A stretch of DNA of 64,000 bases from DT-111 sp965263225. Its GTDB lineage: Bacteria; Bacteroidota; Bacteroidia; Chitinophagales; Saprospiraceae. The notes under the pieces were generated by a model. The model ran no database searches, was not told the origin of the DNA, and saw only the letters and a list, made by a program, of their open reading frames with translations. The translations under genes were made by a program, and so were the position numbers. Positions 25,595 to 35,591 of this stretch are shown piece after piece; the stretch's first letter is position 1, and each line of letters opens with the position of its first letter. The DNA is taken from positions 1 to 64,000 of the forward strand of contig CBDHHG010000035.1 in the NCBI GenBank assembly GCA_965263225.1, read 5' to 3'.

Positions 25595-27270
25595 ATTGTG
25601 TAAATCTTGATTTGTGTCTTCCACCCGATAGGAGTGGCTTCAGAAGTCAGCTCCCACTTATCCCCATAACTTTCGCGCAAGCGAGATTCAATGTATCTGA
25701 ACCCCGTCCCTTTTTTGACTGCGCTATTCTGACGACGATTCCGTCCGTAAGTAAACAAGGTATAGCAACGCTCATGATCACTGCGTTCATATTGTAGTTT
25801 AAACCTCACGGTGCCATCCGCTAGGGGAAGGCTATGCGTAATCCCGTTTTCGAGAATAGTATGGATCAAGGCAGGAGGAACAGTATCTTCCCCATCAACG
25901 CCCTGGTCTTCCCATTGATAAGAAATCTCTTTGCGATATCCCATCACCACTAGATGACTTTTGCAAAGCTGAATCTCTTGGGCCAGCGGGATAAGGCTAT
26001 GATCTGCCACCTGACACAAGATGTCGAACTCCTCAGCCAGGGCCTCCATGAACTTCACCCCTTCTTGCGGAGATTCCTCAACCCAATCAATCAGGCTCGT
26101 GAGTGTATTCATCAGGAAATGGGGCTGGATATGCTTTTTTAGTAGTTCATTCTTCAGGCGTGCAGATTGTAGTATAGAGTTGGTGTAAGCCTCTTGTTGA
26201 GCCTTACCACGGAGACTAAGTAAATAGAACATGGAAAAGACGATGATGGTAAAACTACTATACAGGCTGATATCGTAAATGAAAAAGTAGTCAATAATGG
26301 CACTCAATAGTAGTCCTATCAAGACTAGCGGAGCTCCTTTCATAGATCGTAATGCACCATAGGCAACGATAGATAGAGAAAGAATCCACATGCACCGCCC
26401 CATCATCCTAGCTGTACTGTCGTGTTGACCGAGCATCAAAAAATAGAAGCTCAACAGAACGACCAAATACCCACCCAGTACCCATTTCAGTTTGGGAAAC
26501 TTAAATTGTAAGCCAAAATACAGTGGAATCAAGAAGGCGGCTGCCAGGGTCAACCAACCAATCAACCGCAGACGAGGGTAGTGCCAAGGGTAAGGGTATA
26601 GCACGTAGAATTTTACGTATTCCAATAGAATCAAACTAAAGAAGAGTAGGCAAATGATTCCAAAAACGAATACCGTGGCTTCCTTTCGGTAACTGAAGAA
26701 TAGGAATAAAAAGTAGATCGCTGCCAATAGGTAGGCGCCGGCCAATATATGCATGAAGCCAGTGATGATCAAAGGGAAGCGCAATATCTCAAAATAATCG
26801 GAAGCGACTACCTGAATGAAACGTTCGTCACTTTCTTCATGCTGTTGTGAACAACGCATCGCCAACACATGCCTACCCACCTCGCCCAATGAATCTGGGA
26901 TCAGAAAGTAATTACTCAGCTGTCCAGGAATTTCTTGCTCAGGGGATGTACCAGGCGTACCATTATGCCCGATCCTTACTCCATCCCAAAACAATTGCTG
27001 TGATCCTAAGCCGAAAGTTAATAACCCACGACGCCGATCCGGACTCAGTGACTGGACCAGGTTAAAATGTACACGAAGCCAGAAGATTGAGTCGCGGCTA
27101 CCCTGGGCCTCTGTTCGCCACTGCCGATCATCAAAATCGAGCCTACTCCAACTGAGATCATCGCCTGCTTTTTGTACCACTCTTACTGGTAACTCAGCCT
27201 TAGTACCTTCTGAGGTGCAAGCCATGATACTAAACCCGTAGAGGAGTATGATGAAGAATTGGATTCGCAT
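25591..27270 (-). CDS. LytS-like sensor histidine kinase with lipoprotein-type N-terminus
   Basis: The 559-residue product starts with a signal ending in a lipobox-like MACTSEG. An extracellular domain of about 150 residues follows (WFLGLGSQQ-type beta sandwich: LTFGLGSQQLFWDGVRIG), then seven membrane helices (about residues 180-345). The His_kinase domain comes last, with the phospho-acceptor in KKHIQPHFLMNTLTSLI and the ATPase part ILENGITHSLPLADG. This is the 7TM-plus-DISM-like arrangement of LytS-type kinases. It is coupled to the LytTR regulator by a four-base overlap. The ligand of the sensor part is unknown. Confidence 0.9.
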   Translation of the reverse strand: MRIQFFIILLYGFSIMACTSEGTKAELPVRVVQKAGDDLSWSRLDFDDRQWRTEAQGSRDSIFWLRVHFNLVQSLSPDRRRGLLTFGLGSQQLFWDGVRIGHNGTPGTSPEQEIPGQLSNYFLIPDSLGEVGRHVLAMRCSQQHEESDERFIQVVASDYFEILRFPLIITGFMHILAGAYLLAAIYFLFLFFSYRKEATVFVFGIICLLFFSLILLEYVKFYVLYPYPWHYPRLRLIGWLTLAAAFLIPLYFGLQFKFPKLKWVLGGYLVVLLSFYFLMLGQHDSTARMMGRCMWILSLSIVAYGALRSMKGAPLVLIGLLLSAIIDYFFIYDISLYSSFTIIVFSMFYLLSLRGKAQQEAYTNSILQSARLKNELLKKHIQPHFLMNTLTSLIDWVEESPQEGVKFMEALAEEFDILCQVADHSLIPLAQEIQLCKSHLVVMGYRKEISYQWEDQGVDGEDTVPPALIHTILENGITHSLPLADGTVRFKLQYERSDHERCYTLFTYGRNRRQNSAVKKGTGFRYIESRLRESYGDKWELTSEATPIGWKTQIKIYTI

Positions 27271-27450
27271 ACTGGTACATTTCTCCCTTCAAAAGTACAA
27301 GTTCTTGGCCGCCTTTCCGTGTAGTTGGCAAGTGCGGAGAGCAGTTGACAAGCTATTGATTTCTTGGCGTTCATTTTTGTCATAGCATTGTCCCGTAAAA
27401 AAGCGGCCATTGCATTAGGGCCGCTCCTGCTTTAATCTAATCATAAAGAA

Positions 27451-29285
27451 ATGACCCGACTAACAAAAAAAATTATCCTCAGCCTGTTATTCATTGGAAT
27501 TCTATGTAGCCAGATCTGTTTTGGGCAGCCGCAAATGAAAATGCAGCAGGCGATTACCCATTTGGAACAGGAGGACGGGAGTTTTATGACGGTGGAGGAA
27601 GCCATGCAACAACACGGACTCGTAGGTTTAAGCGTTGTGGTTTTTGATAATTATCAAATTGCCTGGAGTAAAACCTGGGGCTACAAATTCAGAGGTGGTA
27701 CAGAGAAGATTGATGATGAAACGGCCTTTTCCACTGCCTCTATCAGTAAGGCAATTACAGCTACCCTGCTAGCTTTGCTCGAAGAAAAAGGTTTGCTAGA
27801 CCTAGATGAACCAGTCAACAAATATTTAAAACGCTGGAAACTGGCAGAGAATAGCTACACCAAAGAAGTTCCCGTTACTTTCCGGCATCTACTTAGCCAT
27901 ACGGCAGGGACTACCCAGCATGGGTTCGCTGATTTTTATAAGGGAGACCAAGTGCCGACGCTGCTCGAGAGCCTACAGGGTAAGCTGCCACGATATAATG
28001 CCCCCGTTCAAGTAACTAGCCTACCTGGTACCAATTGGAGCTATAGTGGTGGGGGATATTCCGTAGCTCAAATGGCCGTGGAAGATCATCTGGGCAAATC
28101 CCTAGCAGCACTAGCAGAGGAGTATCTATTTCGCCCATTGGGTATGGAGCATACCACGATGTATCAGGATGGACATCCAAAATTTTTACGTAATGTGGCC
28201 AAAGTACATAATCAACAAGGTGAAATCATCAAAACCGGCATACCCATCTGTCCACAGACGGCGGCTTCAGCCATGTGGAGTACGCCTGTAGATATGGCCA
28301 AGTTTCTTATCGAACTGCAGCGGGCACTCGCCGGGAAACCCACCCAGGTAATATCCTCTGCGGTGGCCAAGAAGGTTACAGCTGTGCAAACCACGCGAAC
28401 TGTAGGAGGGTGGAGTATGGGGTGGGAACGCTACCATCGGCTGGGCAATCGCTCCTGGTTTTCTCATGGAGGAGCCAATACAGGTACGGGAGGACATATT
28501 TACGCTACAATGGAAGACGGAAATGGGATTGCTTTCTTTGGGAATGGTCCCAACAATATCCGTATTCCTGTCCTGGATAAATTGCGTAATAGTATCATCC
28601 TGGCGCACGATTGGAAGCAACCCAACCCTTATTCGGCTCGTGCGAAGGAGATCGATGCTACTACAGGAAAGAAATCTAGAGGGCTTGTATCTATCACCTT
28701 TTCAGGAGTTAATGAGTGTAGAATGGAAAGGTGGTAAGCTAGGAATTACAAACTTTGCGGGTCAGGCTTTAGCCGAGCTATATAGAATTGACGAGAATCA
28801 CTACGGTATGGATGAGTATGGAATGTTATTTCGGTATCAACCGGCGGCTTCTGATCCAGCAGGCCAAACCTTGCCTTCCCTGGCTATGGTCATCGAAGGA
28901 GATGAAGCAGGTCCCATTTTTGAGTTAACTAAAGTAGCAGAAGATCCCACCCAACCCTTAGCTCTTCTTCGGGCTGGCCGTAAAGAACAGCTTAAGGCAC
29001 TTTATGCAAGCTTACCGATACCTGATCCAGCGAAAGAACAGTTCATCAACAGCCAGGGTTACCAATTTTTGCAACAAAAGGAAATCAAAGCTGCAATCTC
29101 CACCTTTGAAATCAATGTAGCTCTGTTTCCTAAAAGTTCTAATGTGTATGACAGTTTTAGGAGAGGCTTTTCTCCTGCAGGGGAATAAGGAGAAAGCTGA
29201 GCGCAATTACCAGAAAGCATTGGAACTGGACCCAGAAAACAAAAATGCCAGGTCAATCTTGAAAGAGAGATTTAACTCAAATTAG
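27451..29285 (+). CDS. Secreted serine hydrolase (beta-lactamase class C type) with C-terminal TPR, two frameshifts
   Basis: The N-terminal part (27451 to about 28670) has a signal peptide and a full class C-type domain with FSTASISKAITAT (S-x-x-K), NWSYSGGGY (Y-x-N) and FSHGGANTGTGGH (the H-x-G motif). The frame then shifts near 28665-28672 in an A-rich run. It continues as NLEGLYLSPFQELMSVEWKGG and reaches a TPR-like part, EIKAAISTFEINVALFPKSSN. A second shift in TTTT at about 29153 leads into LQGNKEKAERNYQKALELDPEN, ending at TAG 29283-29285. Each shift is explained by one extra base in a homopolymer. The restored protein has about 610 residues. Members often act as esterases or D-amino-acid peptidases. 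Confidence 0.8.
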
Positions 29286-29354
29286 TAATATCCATGAATT
29301 CTCAAGTCCCCCAGTTCTGGCATTTGTCAGGAGTGGGGGACCTCATCAGGTAAG

Positions 29355-30347
29355 CTAGGCAAAGGCCATTTCCCGATTGTATTTGTAGCGGTATTCGATG
29401 GGAGACAGACCTGTGTATTTCTTAAAGACTCTTCTGAAAGCCTTTTCATCCATATACCCCACATTGTACATCACCTCGTTGACATTCAATACCGAAGATT
29501 CCAGACTCTTTTTGGCAGCCTCAATCCTGACCCGCTGAATGTATTCTGATGGCGTATTCATGGTAGCCTTTTTGAATCTCCGAATGAAGTTGCGATCACT
29601 GATGGCAAATTTTCTTGCTAACTCTTTGACAATTAATTTTTCTTCGAACTTATCTTCTATGTAGAGTTGGGCTTCCTTAATAACTTCGTCCGAATGATCT
29701 TTCTGCCCATTGAAAATGGCAAATTGATCCTGATTAAAGCGATCCACCTCAATCTCAGCTACTTTTGAACAGAAGATTGCTACTTCTCTACCGTAGTATT
29801 TTTCTATCAAATACAAGATTAGATTGAGAAAAGAGTAAGCCCCACCGCTGGAATAGATCCCATTGTCTTCGCAGATAATCTTATCGGAAACTAGATTAAT
29901 TTTGGGGTACTGCTGGGCGAACTTTTGCTGTACAATCCAATGTGTCGCACAATCTTTCCCATTGAGTAAGCCGGTTTCCGCTAGTATAAAGGCACTCCGA
30001 CATAAACTGGCAATCTCCGTTCCATGCTGAACCCGGTGTTGTCTGATCCAATCAATGAAGGCTTGATTCTTAATGATTTCGTCATCCAGCTTACCCGTAA
30101 TCCCAGAAATGATGATCAAATCGGTCTTTTTGACCTCATCTATTGTTCGAGTAGGCTTTACCTGAAAGAGGCTTTGATAGGATCGTGCCTGATCATTTAG
30201 ACCTACCAAATCTATTTGAAAGAGATCGTCCTCCCGTAAACGCAATTTTTTCGAATAACTATTAGCCATTTTGAAAAGATTGTAGGTGCCAACAATCGTA
30301 TCTAGAATGGCTGCCCCGGCAGGCAGAATGATACTCAGGTGTTTCAT
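29355..30347 (-). CDS. GlxA-type transcriptional regulator (DJ-1/PfpI plus AraC HTH)
   Basis: The 330-residue product starts at MKHLSIILPAGAAILD. Residues of about 1-200 form the DJ-1/PfpI-like domain with the nucleophile-elbow region IASLCRSAFILAETGLLNGKDCATHW. Residues of about 225-325 form two AraC helix-turn-helices (IVKELARKFAISDRNFIRRFKKATMNTPSEYI and VNEVMYNVGYMDEKAFRRVFKKYTGLSPIEYR). It is divergent from the monooxygenase-like gene at 30493, so it probably regulates that gene. The ligand sensed by the DJ-1-like domain is unknown. Confidence 0.93.
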   Translation of the reverse strand: MKHLSIILPAGAAILDTIVGTYNLFKMANSYSKKLRLREDDLFQIDLVGLNDQARSYQSLFQVKPTRTIDEVKKTDLIIISGITGKLDDEIIKNQAFIDWIRQHRVQHGTEIASLCRSAFILAETGLLNGKDCATHWIVQQKFAQQYPKINLVSDKIICEDNGIYSSGGAYSFLNLILYLIEKYYGREVAIFCSKVAEIEVDRFNQDQFAIFNGQKDHSDEVIKEAQLYIEDKFEEKLIVKELARKFAISDRNFIRRFKKATMNTPSEYIQRVRIEAAKKSLESSVLNVNEVMYNVGYMDEKAFRRVFKKYTGLSPIEYRYKYNREMAFA

Positions 30348-30492
30348 GCTTCTTACTATTTCATTCAAAGGTATAAAAATGAATTGGCGTAATCAACCCG
30401 GTATAGTGTCATAATTGACACCTTCAAGTTGTATGAATATGCCCCATCTTTGTTGTGTAATTAAACTTATTCATCAACTAGAATCATAAAAA

Positions 30493-30870
30493 ATGAAAAA
30501 TCAAGAAATCACTGTAGTGTACAAATGGACAGCTAACCCAGGTAAATCTGAAGAACTAAAAGCCATCTATGAGCAGGTTACAAAAGAAATGCAGGAAAAT
30601 GAGCCTGGTGCTCTAAAGGTAGTCTGTTTCTTTGATGAGAAAGCGAATGCCTTGCTGGTACAGGATGTATTCGAGGATGCAGCTGCATTAGGTTTTCATC
30701 TGAGTGTCACCGCAGCTGGCCACTTCCCTGCATTAACGCAGGTCGCGGTTCCCGGGCCCTTTTTCTTCTGTGGAGAGGTTCCGGAGGAGCTACAGCAGGC
30801 AGCTCGTGGCATGGGGTTAGATGCTACATTTGCCCAACGAATTCATGGCTTTGAGCGAGTGGCGGTATAA
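30493..30870 (+). CDS. Antibiotic-biosynthesis-monooxygenase-like (ABM) protein
   Basis: The 125-residue product has the dimeric alpha/beta-barrel ABM pattern: ITVVYKWTANPGKSEELKAIYEQV, then AFEDAAALGFHLSVTAAGHFPAL with His residues typical of the family, and a tail rich in Phe and Gly. Such proteins act as cofactor-free oxygenases, haem-degrading enzymes or simply quinol/small-molecule binders. It has no signal peptide. It is divergent from the GlxA-type regulator, which suggests control by it. A hairpin follows the stop. Confidence 0.78.
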   Translation: MKNQEITVVYKWTANPGKSEELKAIYEQVTKEMQENEPGALKVVCFFDEKANALLVQDVFEDAAALGFHLSVTAAGHFPALTQVAVPGPFFFCGEVPEELQQAARGMGLDATFAQRIHGFERVAV

Positions 30871-30882
30871 TAGATGATAAAT

Positions 30883-30923
30883 ACCCGAGGTCTACTTGGG
30901 ATTTCTTCCGTTAGACCTCGGGT
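30883..30923. terminator. Perfect 12-bp inverted repeat, probable bidirectional terminator
   Basis: ACCCGAGGTCTA (30883-30894) pairs perfectly with TAGACCTCGGGT (30912-30923) around a 17-base loop. It lies between the ends of the convergent monooxygenase and M20 genes. No long U tract is present, as is common in Bacteroidota. Confidence 0.65.
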
Positions 30924-30956
30924 AAAAAGCGTAGGTATATTAAGCTAATTATGAGC

Positions 30957-32279
30957 CTATTTTAGGCTGGCTTTGTCTAAGGCCAGCAGCGTCTGCAACA
31001 AGACATTTACCCCGTTAGCCATATCCTCAGGCCGTGTGTACTCCTTAGGGGAATGGCTAATGCCTCCCACACTCGGCACAAAGATCATTCCCGTGGGGGT
31101 GATTTTGGCTAAATCTTGCGCATCATGTCCCGCACCACTAGGCATTCTTTTATATGATAATTTGAGCTTTTCTGCGGATTGGACAATGAATTTCTTAATT
31201 CTTTCATCAGTAATTGCCGGTACTGCGCTGACGTCGAGCAATTCAAAGGAAATCTTGGTATCCGTTTCCGCGGCAATGCCTTTAGCCTTCTCCTTGATAT
31301 CTGCGAACAGTTTAAAGATTTTTTCCTGGGACAGGTCCCTGATCTCTAAGCTCATCAGTACCTTTCCAGGGATGACATTTGGTGCACTCGGCTGCACATC
31401 CATTCTCCCAACCGTCCCCACCTGACTACCTGCATAACTATTAACCACCTCATTGATGGCTACAGTTAGCTTAGCGCCCGCTAGCAAGGCGTCTTGGCGC
31501 ATATGCATGGGCGTAGTGCCGGCATGATTAGCAAAACCCTCAATCGTAATGCCCCACCATTCAATCCCGACAATTCCTTCCACTACACCAATCTGAATTC
31601 CTTCCGTATCTAAGATTCCGCCCTGCTCGATATGCAGTTCCAGAAAGGCCTTGTAATCATCAGAGCTAAGTTCCACCTCTGAAAGTCTTGCAGGGTCACC
31701 GCCAATGTAGCGAATGCCCGCTTCGATCGTCTTGCCACTATGACTCATTAGATCCAACGCATCCAGCTTCAATGTCCCTATCAATGCACGACTGCCAACC
31801 AGCCCGCCTTCCTCATCCGAAAAGATGATCATTTCGAAGGGATGATCGGTTTCTACCTTATTCTCCTCTAGAATTTCCATGATTTCCAAGGCTCCAATAG
31901 AGCCCACGCAGCCGTCATAGTTGCCTCCGTCTGGGACTGTATCGATATGTGAGCCAAAAAGAATCGGTTTGCGCTGGTCGAATTTCCCAGCGCGCCGACC
32001 GATGATATTACCGGCGAAATCAATTCTTACTTCCAGCCCCGCCTCCTGCATCTTCTTGATCATAAAATTCCGCCCTTCTACATCTGCGGCACTGAAAGCC
32101 ACTCGACTTGTGCCTCCGGTCTTGTTTCTACCGTACTTGGCTAAAGCGAGCAAGTTCTGCTCGATGCGCTCCTGATTGGAACGCAAAGTGTCTGTAACAG
32201 GGCTTAGGACCTGAGGACTTGATAAGGTGTTTATTTGACTACAACAAAGGGTCAGTATAATTAGGATGGTCCGGAACAT
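30957..32279 (-). CDS. M20-family amidohydrolase (allantoate/hydantoinase-carbamoylase type), exported
   Basis: The 440-residue product has an N-terminal signal (IILTLCCSQINTLS). The M20 domain carries metal ligands in LFGSHIDTVPDGGNYDGCVG and FSDEEGGLVGSRALIG, then LELHIEQGGILDTEG, and the lid domain with FANHAGTTPMHMRQDALLAG. These match the N-carbamoyl-amino-acid hydrolase/allantoate amidohydrolase branch. Metal-binding residues His, Asp and Glu are in place. Being exported, it may release amino acids or nitrogen from ureido compounds in the periplasm. The intergenic region before it (32280-32461) carries inverted repeats. Confidence 0.92.
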   Translation of the reverse strand: MFRTILIILTLCCSQINTLSSPQVLSPVTDTLRSNQERIEQNLLALAKYGRNKTGGTSRVAFSAADVEGRNFMIKKMQEAGLEVRIDFAGNIIGRRAGKFDQRKPILFGSHIDTVPDGGNYDGCVGSIGALEIMEILEENKVETDHPFEMIIFSDEEGGLVGSRALIGTLKLDALDLMSHSGKTIEAGIRYIGGDPARLSEVELSSDDYKAFLELHIEQGGILDTEGIQIGVVEGIVGIEWWGITIEGFANHAGTTPMHMRQDALLAGAKLTVAINEVVNSYAGSQVGTVGRMDVQPSAPNVIPGKVLMSLEIRDLSQEKIFKLFADIKEKAKGIAAETDTKISFELLDVSAVPAITDERIKKFIVQSAEKLKLSYKRMPSGAGHDAQDLAKITPTGMIFVPSVGGISHSPKEYTRPEDMANGVNVLLQTLLALDKASLK

Positions 32280-32343
32280 AGACTTTTGGTTTTGAAAATA
32301 GGGTTTTATGGGGAGATTGTTAGTATTTGGATATGAGGCCGTC

Positions 32344-32415
32344 GCTACCCTTGTGTTACCTGAAGGGAAGGCCAGGGCGATTAAGGTTTTAGATATTTTG
32401 CGGGTAGCTTCCCTT
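32344..32415. other. Interleaved inverted repeats upstream of the M20 gene
   Basis: GCTACCC (32344-32350) pairs with GGGTAGC (32402-32408), and AAGGGAAG (32363-32370) pairs with CTTCCCTT (32408-32415). The two pairings interleave in pseudoknot order and share the base at 32408. A further CCCTT/AAGGG pairing within the left part is possible. Confidence 0.4.
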
Positions 32416-32461
32416 TAGGGTAGGGGCAGGTAGGCAAATTTCCAACTCCATATAGACGTCC

Positions 32462-32881
32462 TCAAAACTCCATTTCCATAATTACATACTGAATTTCTCC
32501 TCTAGTGAAATGTTTAGCTGTCTTAGCCAATCCAAATCGCTCGTAGTACGCGGCTTTGTCAATTCTGGCATTGCACCATACTTTCCTGGTACGCATGGAG
32601 GTGAGTTCTTTAAAAAGGTGTGAAAGGAGACGACTCCCGTAGCCCTTGCCTTGTTCTCTTTGGAGGGTGGCGAATTTTCTGAATTGAGCAGTATCCCCAT
32701 TTGTGAAAGCAGAAACAATAGAGATCAGCTGATCATCAACAAATAGTCCGTAGTGCAATCCTTGTTGGTCCTGGGCTATTTTGACATAGTCGATGGGTTT
32801 ATTCGGCCACATGACCTCCTGTCGCAAGGACCAGGTAGCTTCAGCGGTAATTTTCCGAATCTCTATGTTGGGACTTTCCAT
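32462..32881 (-). CDS. GNAT family N-acetyltransferase
   Basis: The 139-residue product has AQFRKFATLQREQGKGYGSRLLSHLFKEL, the GNAT acetyl-CoA site (Q-x-x-G-x-G), and the terminal AAYYERFGLAKTAKHFTRG pattern. Its N-terminal start at MESPNIEIRKITAE is a typical GNAT beginning. The gene lies 11 bases after the Gfo/Idh/MocA gene on the same strand. The acceptor substrate is not recognisable. Confidence 0.85.
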   Translation of the reverse strand: MESPNIEIRKITAEATWSLRQEVMWPNKPIDYVKIAQDQQGLHYGLFVDDQLISIVSAFTNGDTAQFRKFATLQREQGKGYGSRLLSHLFKELTSMRTRKVWCNARIDKAAYYERFGLAKTAKHFTRGEIQYVIMEMEF

Positions 32882-32892
32882 CCAAGAACCGC

Positions 32893-34005
32893 TTATTTCA
32901 GCTTGATGACCTTACCCTTTTGAGCACTCTTTTTGGCTGCATCTAGGATTTCAACAACAATTAAATTGTTTTCCAGGGATGAAAGGTCGAAAGGAGCTGG
33001 GACTAATCTGCCTTGTATGACTGCTGCAAGAAAAGCGAATGGATCATTGACGGGGTCTTCCCGTTCGGGGAGGGTCTCTTTAGTTTCTTTGGCTTTTTCA
33101 GTAGGTCGAGATCGCATTTGATTTCGATTCTCGGCAATGATATAACCATCCTTGCCATATATCTCGGTATCCTTACGAGAATAGGGCCAATTCCAGGAGG
33201 CCTGGATGATCCCCTGGGCTTCTGGGTAGGTAAGAACGATAGTGGCTTCATCGTCTACATTGGGGTAGATTTCTGGTTTAATGGTTTGTAAGGTAGCGGA
33301 AACGGAGGTTGGCATTTGGCCTTTCATCAGCCAGGTCATGAGGTTGGCGCCGTAGCAGCCAAAGTCTGTGACTGCCCCACCGCCATTTAGAATGGGGTCC
33401 GTCAGCCAATCCAGGAATTCCTGGTTTACGCCAATCTCTTTGGGCCCTTGATGCCCATTATGGATCACCATTTTTCGAATGGGCCCAATATGTTTTTGCT
33501 CATGTACAAGTTGGTAAGCTTTGTGATTGGTGGCGTACCAAGTAGTTTCGTAATTAGTGAGCAATTGAATGTTGTGCTGGCGGGCAAGTGCTGCCATCTT
33601 TTGGGCGTGCTTGCTATTGACCGCCAAGGGTTTTTCCACCATAACATGCATACCACGTGGGGCACAGATTTCCACTGTTTCCAGGTGTTCGAATGTGCTA
33701 TTAAAGGCAGTGACGGCTTCCGGTTTCACCTTATCCAGCATTTCTATTAAGGAAGGGAATACGATCTCCATCGAAAAGCCATGTTGTTTGGCAAAACGTT
33801 CGGCCAGCTCCCGATTAGGTTCAGCAATGCCTACAATTTCAATATCTCCTCTATCTTCACGCCCTAATATCCAATGAACATGGGTGTGGGTCAGGCCAGC
33901 AACGCCTATTCGAAGGGGGGGCTGATTGGACTTGTTTTGACCATGTCCAAATATAGCCATAAGACTACTCATGATACTTAGCAGGAGGGTTTTAGGTTTC
34001 AACAT
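32893..34005 (-). CDS. Exported Gfo/Idh/MocA oxidoreductase
   Basis: The 370-residue product has an N-terminal signal (LLLSIMSSLMAIFGHGQ) and then the Rossmann fold (LRIGVAGLTHTHVHWIL, VGIAEPNREL), the EKP motif (MVEKPLAVNSKHAQKMA) and the alpha/beta domain (GGGAVTDFGCYGANLMTWLM). EKP is intact, so it should be active with an NAD(P)-type cofactor, which is odd outside the cytoplasm, though exported members carrying their own cofactor are known. The sulfatase gene is 41 bases upstream on the same strand, suggesting carbohydrate use. Confidence 0.88.
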   Translation of the reverse strand: MLKPKTLLLSIMSSLMAIFGHGQNKSNQPPLRIGVAGLTHTHVHWILGREDRGDIEIVGIAEPNRELAERFAKQHGFSMEIVFPSLIEMLDKVKPEAVTAFNSTFEHLETVEICAPRGMHVMVEKPLAVNSKHAQKMAALARQHNIQLLTNYETTWYATNHKAYQLVHEQKHIGPIRKMVIHNGHQGPKEIGVNQEFLDWLTDPILNGGGAVTDFGCYGANLMTWLMKGQMPTSVSATLQTIKPEIYPNVDDEATIVLTYPEAQGIIQASWNWPYSRKDTEIYGKDGYIIAENRNQMRSRPTEKAKETKETLPEREDPVNDPFAFLAAVIQGRLVPAPFDLSSLENNLIVVEILDAAKKSAQKGKVIKLK

Positions 34006-34046
34006 TTCTAACAGGTTTGAGTGAAATTTTAAGTAAGTCCTCAGGA

Positions 34047-35444
34047 TTATTCCTTCCGTTTATAACCTTTTATACGATAGTATTCCTTGCGTTGAGACAG
34101 ACCTAAAAAACTTGGTTTTTTCATTCCCATCAACCAGTCAGCGCGCTGCTTATCGGCCTTTTTTATGACTTTCTTTTTTCGTTTTGCCAAGTCATTTTCC
34201 TCCCCCATATCGGTCCTTAGATCAAACACCCGATGTTCTTCTTTGGGGCCGGTCATCACTTTCAGATCAGAACTACCTTCCTGGACAATATACCAATTTT
34301 GATCAAACTTCCGCCAGAACAGATAATCATGGGGATTTCCCTTGTTACTTCCATTTAGATAAGGGATAAGGTTTACTCCATCATGAGGATGACTGGCGCG
34401 GATCGGGGCATTCGCTTCCGACACTGCTGTGGCAAAAATATCAAGAGAGATTACAGCTTTGTCATAAACCTGGCCAGGAGGAATCTGGCCCGGCCATTGA
34501 ACGGCAAAGGGAACTCGGACACCCCCTTCAAACAAACTGCCTTTCCCTTCTCTTAGCGGCCCGTTATCAGATCCATTTTTCTTTTCTGGCCCGCCATTGT
34601 CTGAAAGAAAGAAGACCATCGTTTTCTTTTCAATGTCCATCTTTTCCAACGCATCTAGCAATTGTCCGACCCCATCATCGACGGCGCTGACCATAGCCGC
34701 GTAGGTACGTCTTTTCTTGTTCTTGATATGGGAGCAGCGATCCAAATACTTCTGTGTGGCTTGCAAAGGAGCATGTGGTGCGTTGTAGGCAAGGTATAGG
34801 AAGAATGGATTATGGGGGTTCCGCTGTACAAATTTCACCGCTTCCCGAGAAAGGGCATCCGTGAGATAAGCGGGTTCTTCTACCCGGGTATAATCACTCA
34901 TTAATTTAGTTCGATAGCCATCATTTTGTTTTTCAATGTCATTGATGTCCCACAAGACCCACTCCTGTGGGAAGTATCGATGGCCTCCACTTAAGAAGCC
35001 GAAGAATTCATTGAATCCTCGCTTAAGCGGATGTAGGCTTGGGTGAGCACCTAGATGCCATTTTCCGATGGCCATGCTATGGTAGCCCACTTTACCCAGT
35101 ACCGTGGCCAGGGTCTGTTCGGTCAAGGGAAGCCCCATGGTACTATCCTCTGGGGCCAATACCGGATTTCGGCCAAAACCAAAACGATCCTGATACCTTC
35201 CCGTGATCAATCCTGCTCGACTTGGACCACAGACGGGATAGCTAACATAACCTCTAGTAAATACTGTTCCATTTTTGGCCAATCGATCAATGTTGGGTGT
35301 GGGAATATCTTTACAACCATTAAAGCCAACATCGCCATAACCTTGATCATCGGTTAGGATCACGATGATATTTGGTGTTTTATCAGATTGGGCTGCTAAA
35401 GCAGTGCTGAATAAGAAGAAAAAGAACAGATAGGGTAGGCGCAT
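34047..35444 (-). CDS. Secreted sulfatase (S1 family)
   Basis: The 465-residue product starts MRLPYLFFFFLF with a signal peptide to AAQ; the in-frame extension to 35504 is not used. The sulfatase fold shows the metal ligands TDDQGYGD (residues 31-38) and the formylglycine site CGPSR with Cys72, which suits an FGE-type modification, then TGRYQDRFGFG, KWHLGAHPSLHPLKRGF and FLSDNGGPEKKNGSDN. It removes sulfate from a sulfated sugar polymer. Its neighbour is an exported oxidoreductase. The absence of a SusCD pair nearby leaves the polysaccharide unknown. The protein could be periplasmic or surface-bound. Confidence 0.93.
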   Translation of the reverse strand: MRLPYLFFFFLFSTALAAQSDKTPNIIVILTDDQGYGDVGFNGCKDIPTPNIDRLAKNGTVFTRGYVSYPVCGPSRAGLITGRYQDRFGFGRNPVLAPEDSTMGLPLTEQTLATVLGKVGYHSMAIGKWHLGAHPSLHPLKRGFNEFFGFLSGGHRYFPQEWVLWDINDIEKQNDGYRTKLMSDYTRVEEPAYLTDALSREAVKFVQRNPHNPFFLYLAYNAPHAPLQATQKYLDRCSHIKNKKRRTYAAMVSAVDDGVGQLLDALEKMDIEKKTMVFFLSDNGGPEKKNGSDNGPLREGKGSLFEGGVRVPFAVQWPGQIPPGQVYDKAVISLDIFATAVSEANAPIRASHPHDGVNLIPYLNGSNKGNPHDYLFWRKFDQNWYIVQEGSSDLKVMTGPKEEHRVFDLRTDMGEENDLAKRKKKVIKKADKQRADWLMGMKKPSFLGLSQRKEYYRIKGYKRKE

Positions 35445-35591
35445 AATCGATTTTTGCCACAAACTAGGAGTTTTTGAACCAGAATCAAGACTGGTTTTCG
35501 TCAATGAACTGGTACAAATTCTGATTTCTCCAGGGGCTTCGAGGAATGCCTATGTTGCAGTATCGGCTATGGTTTAGGGGTAACCTCAAGG

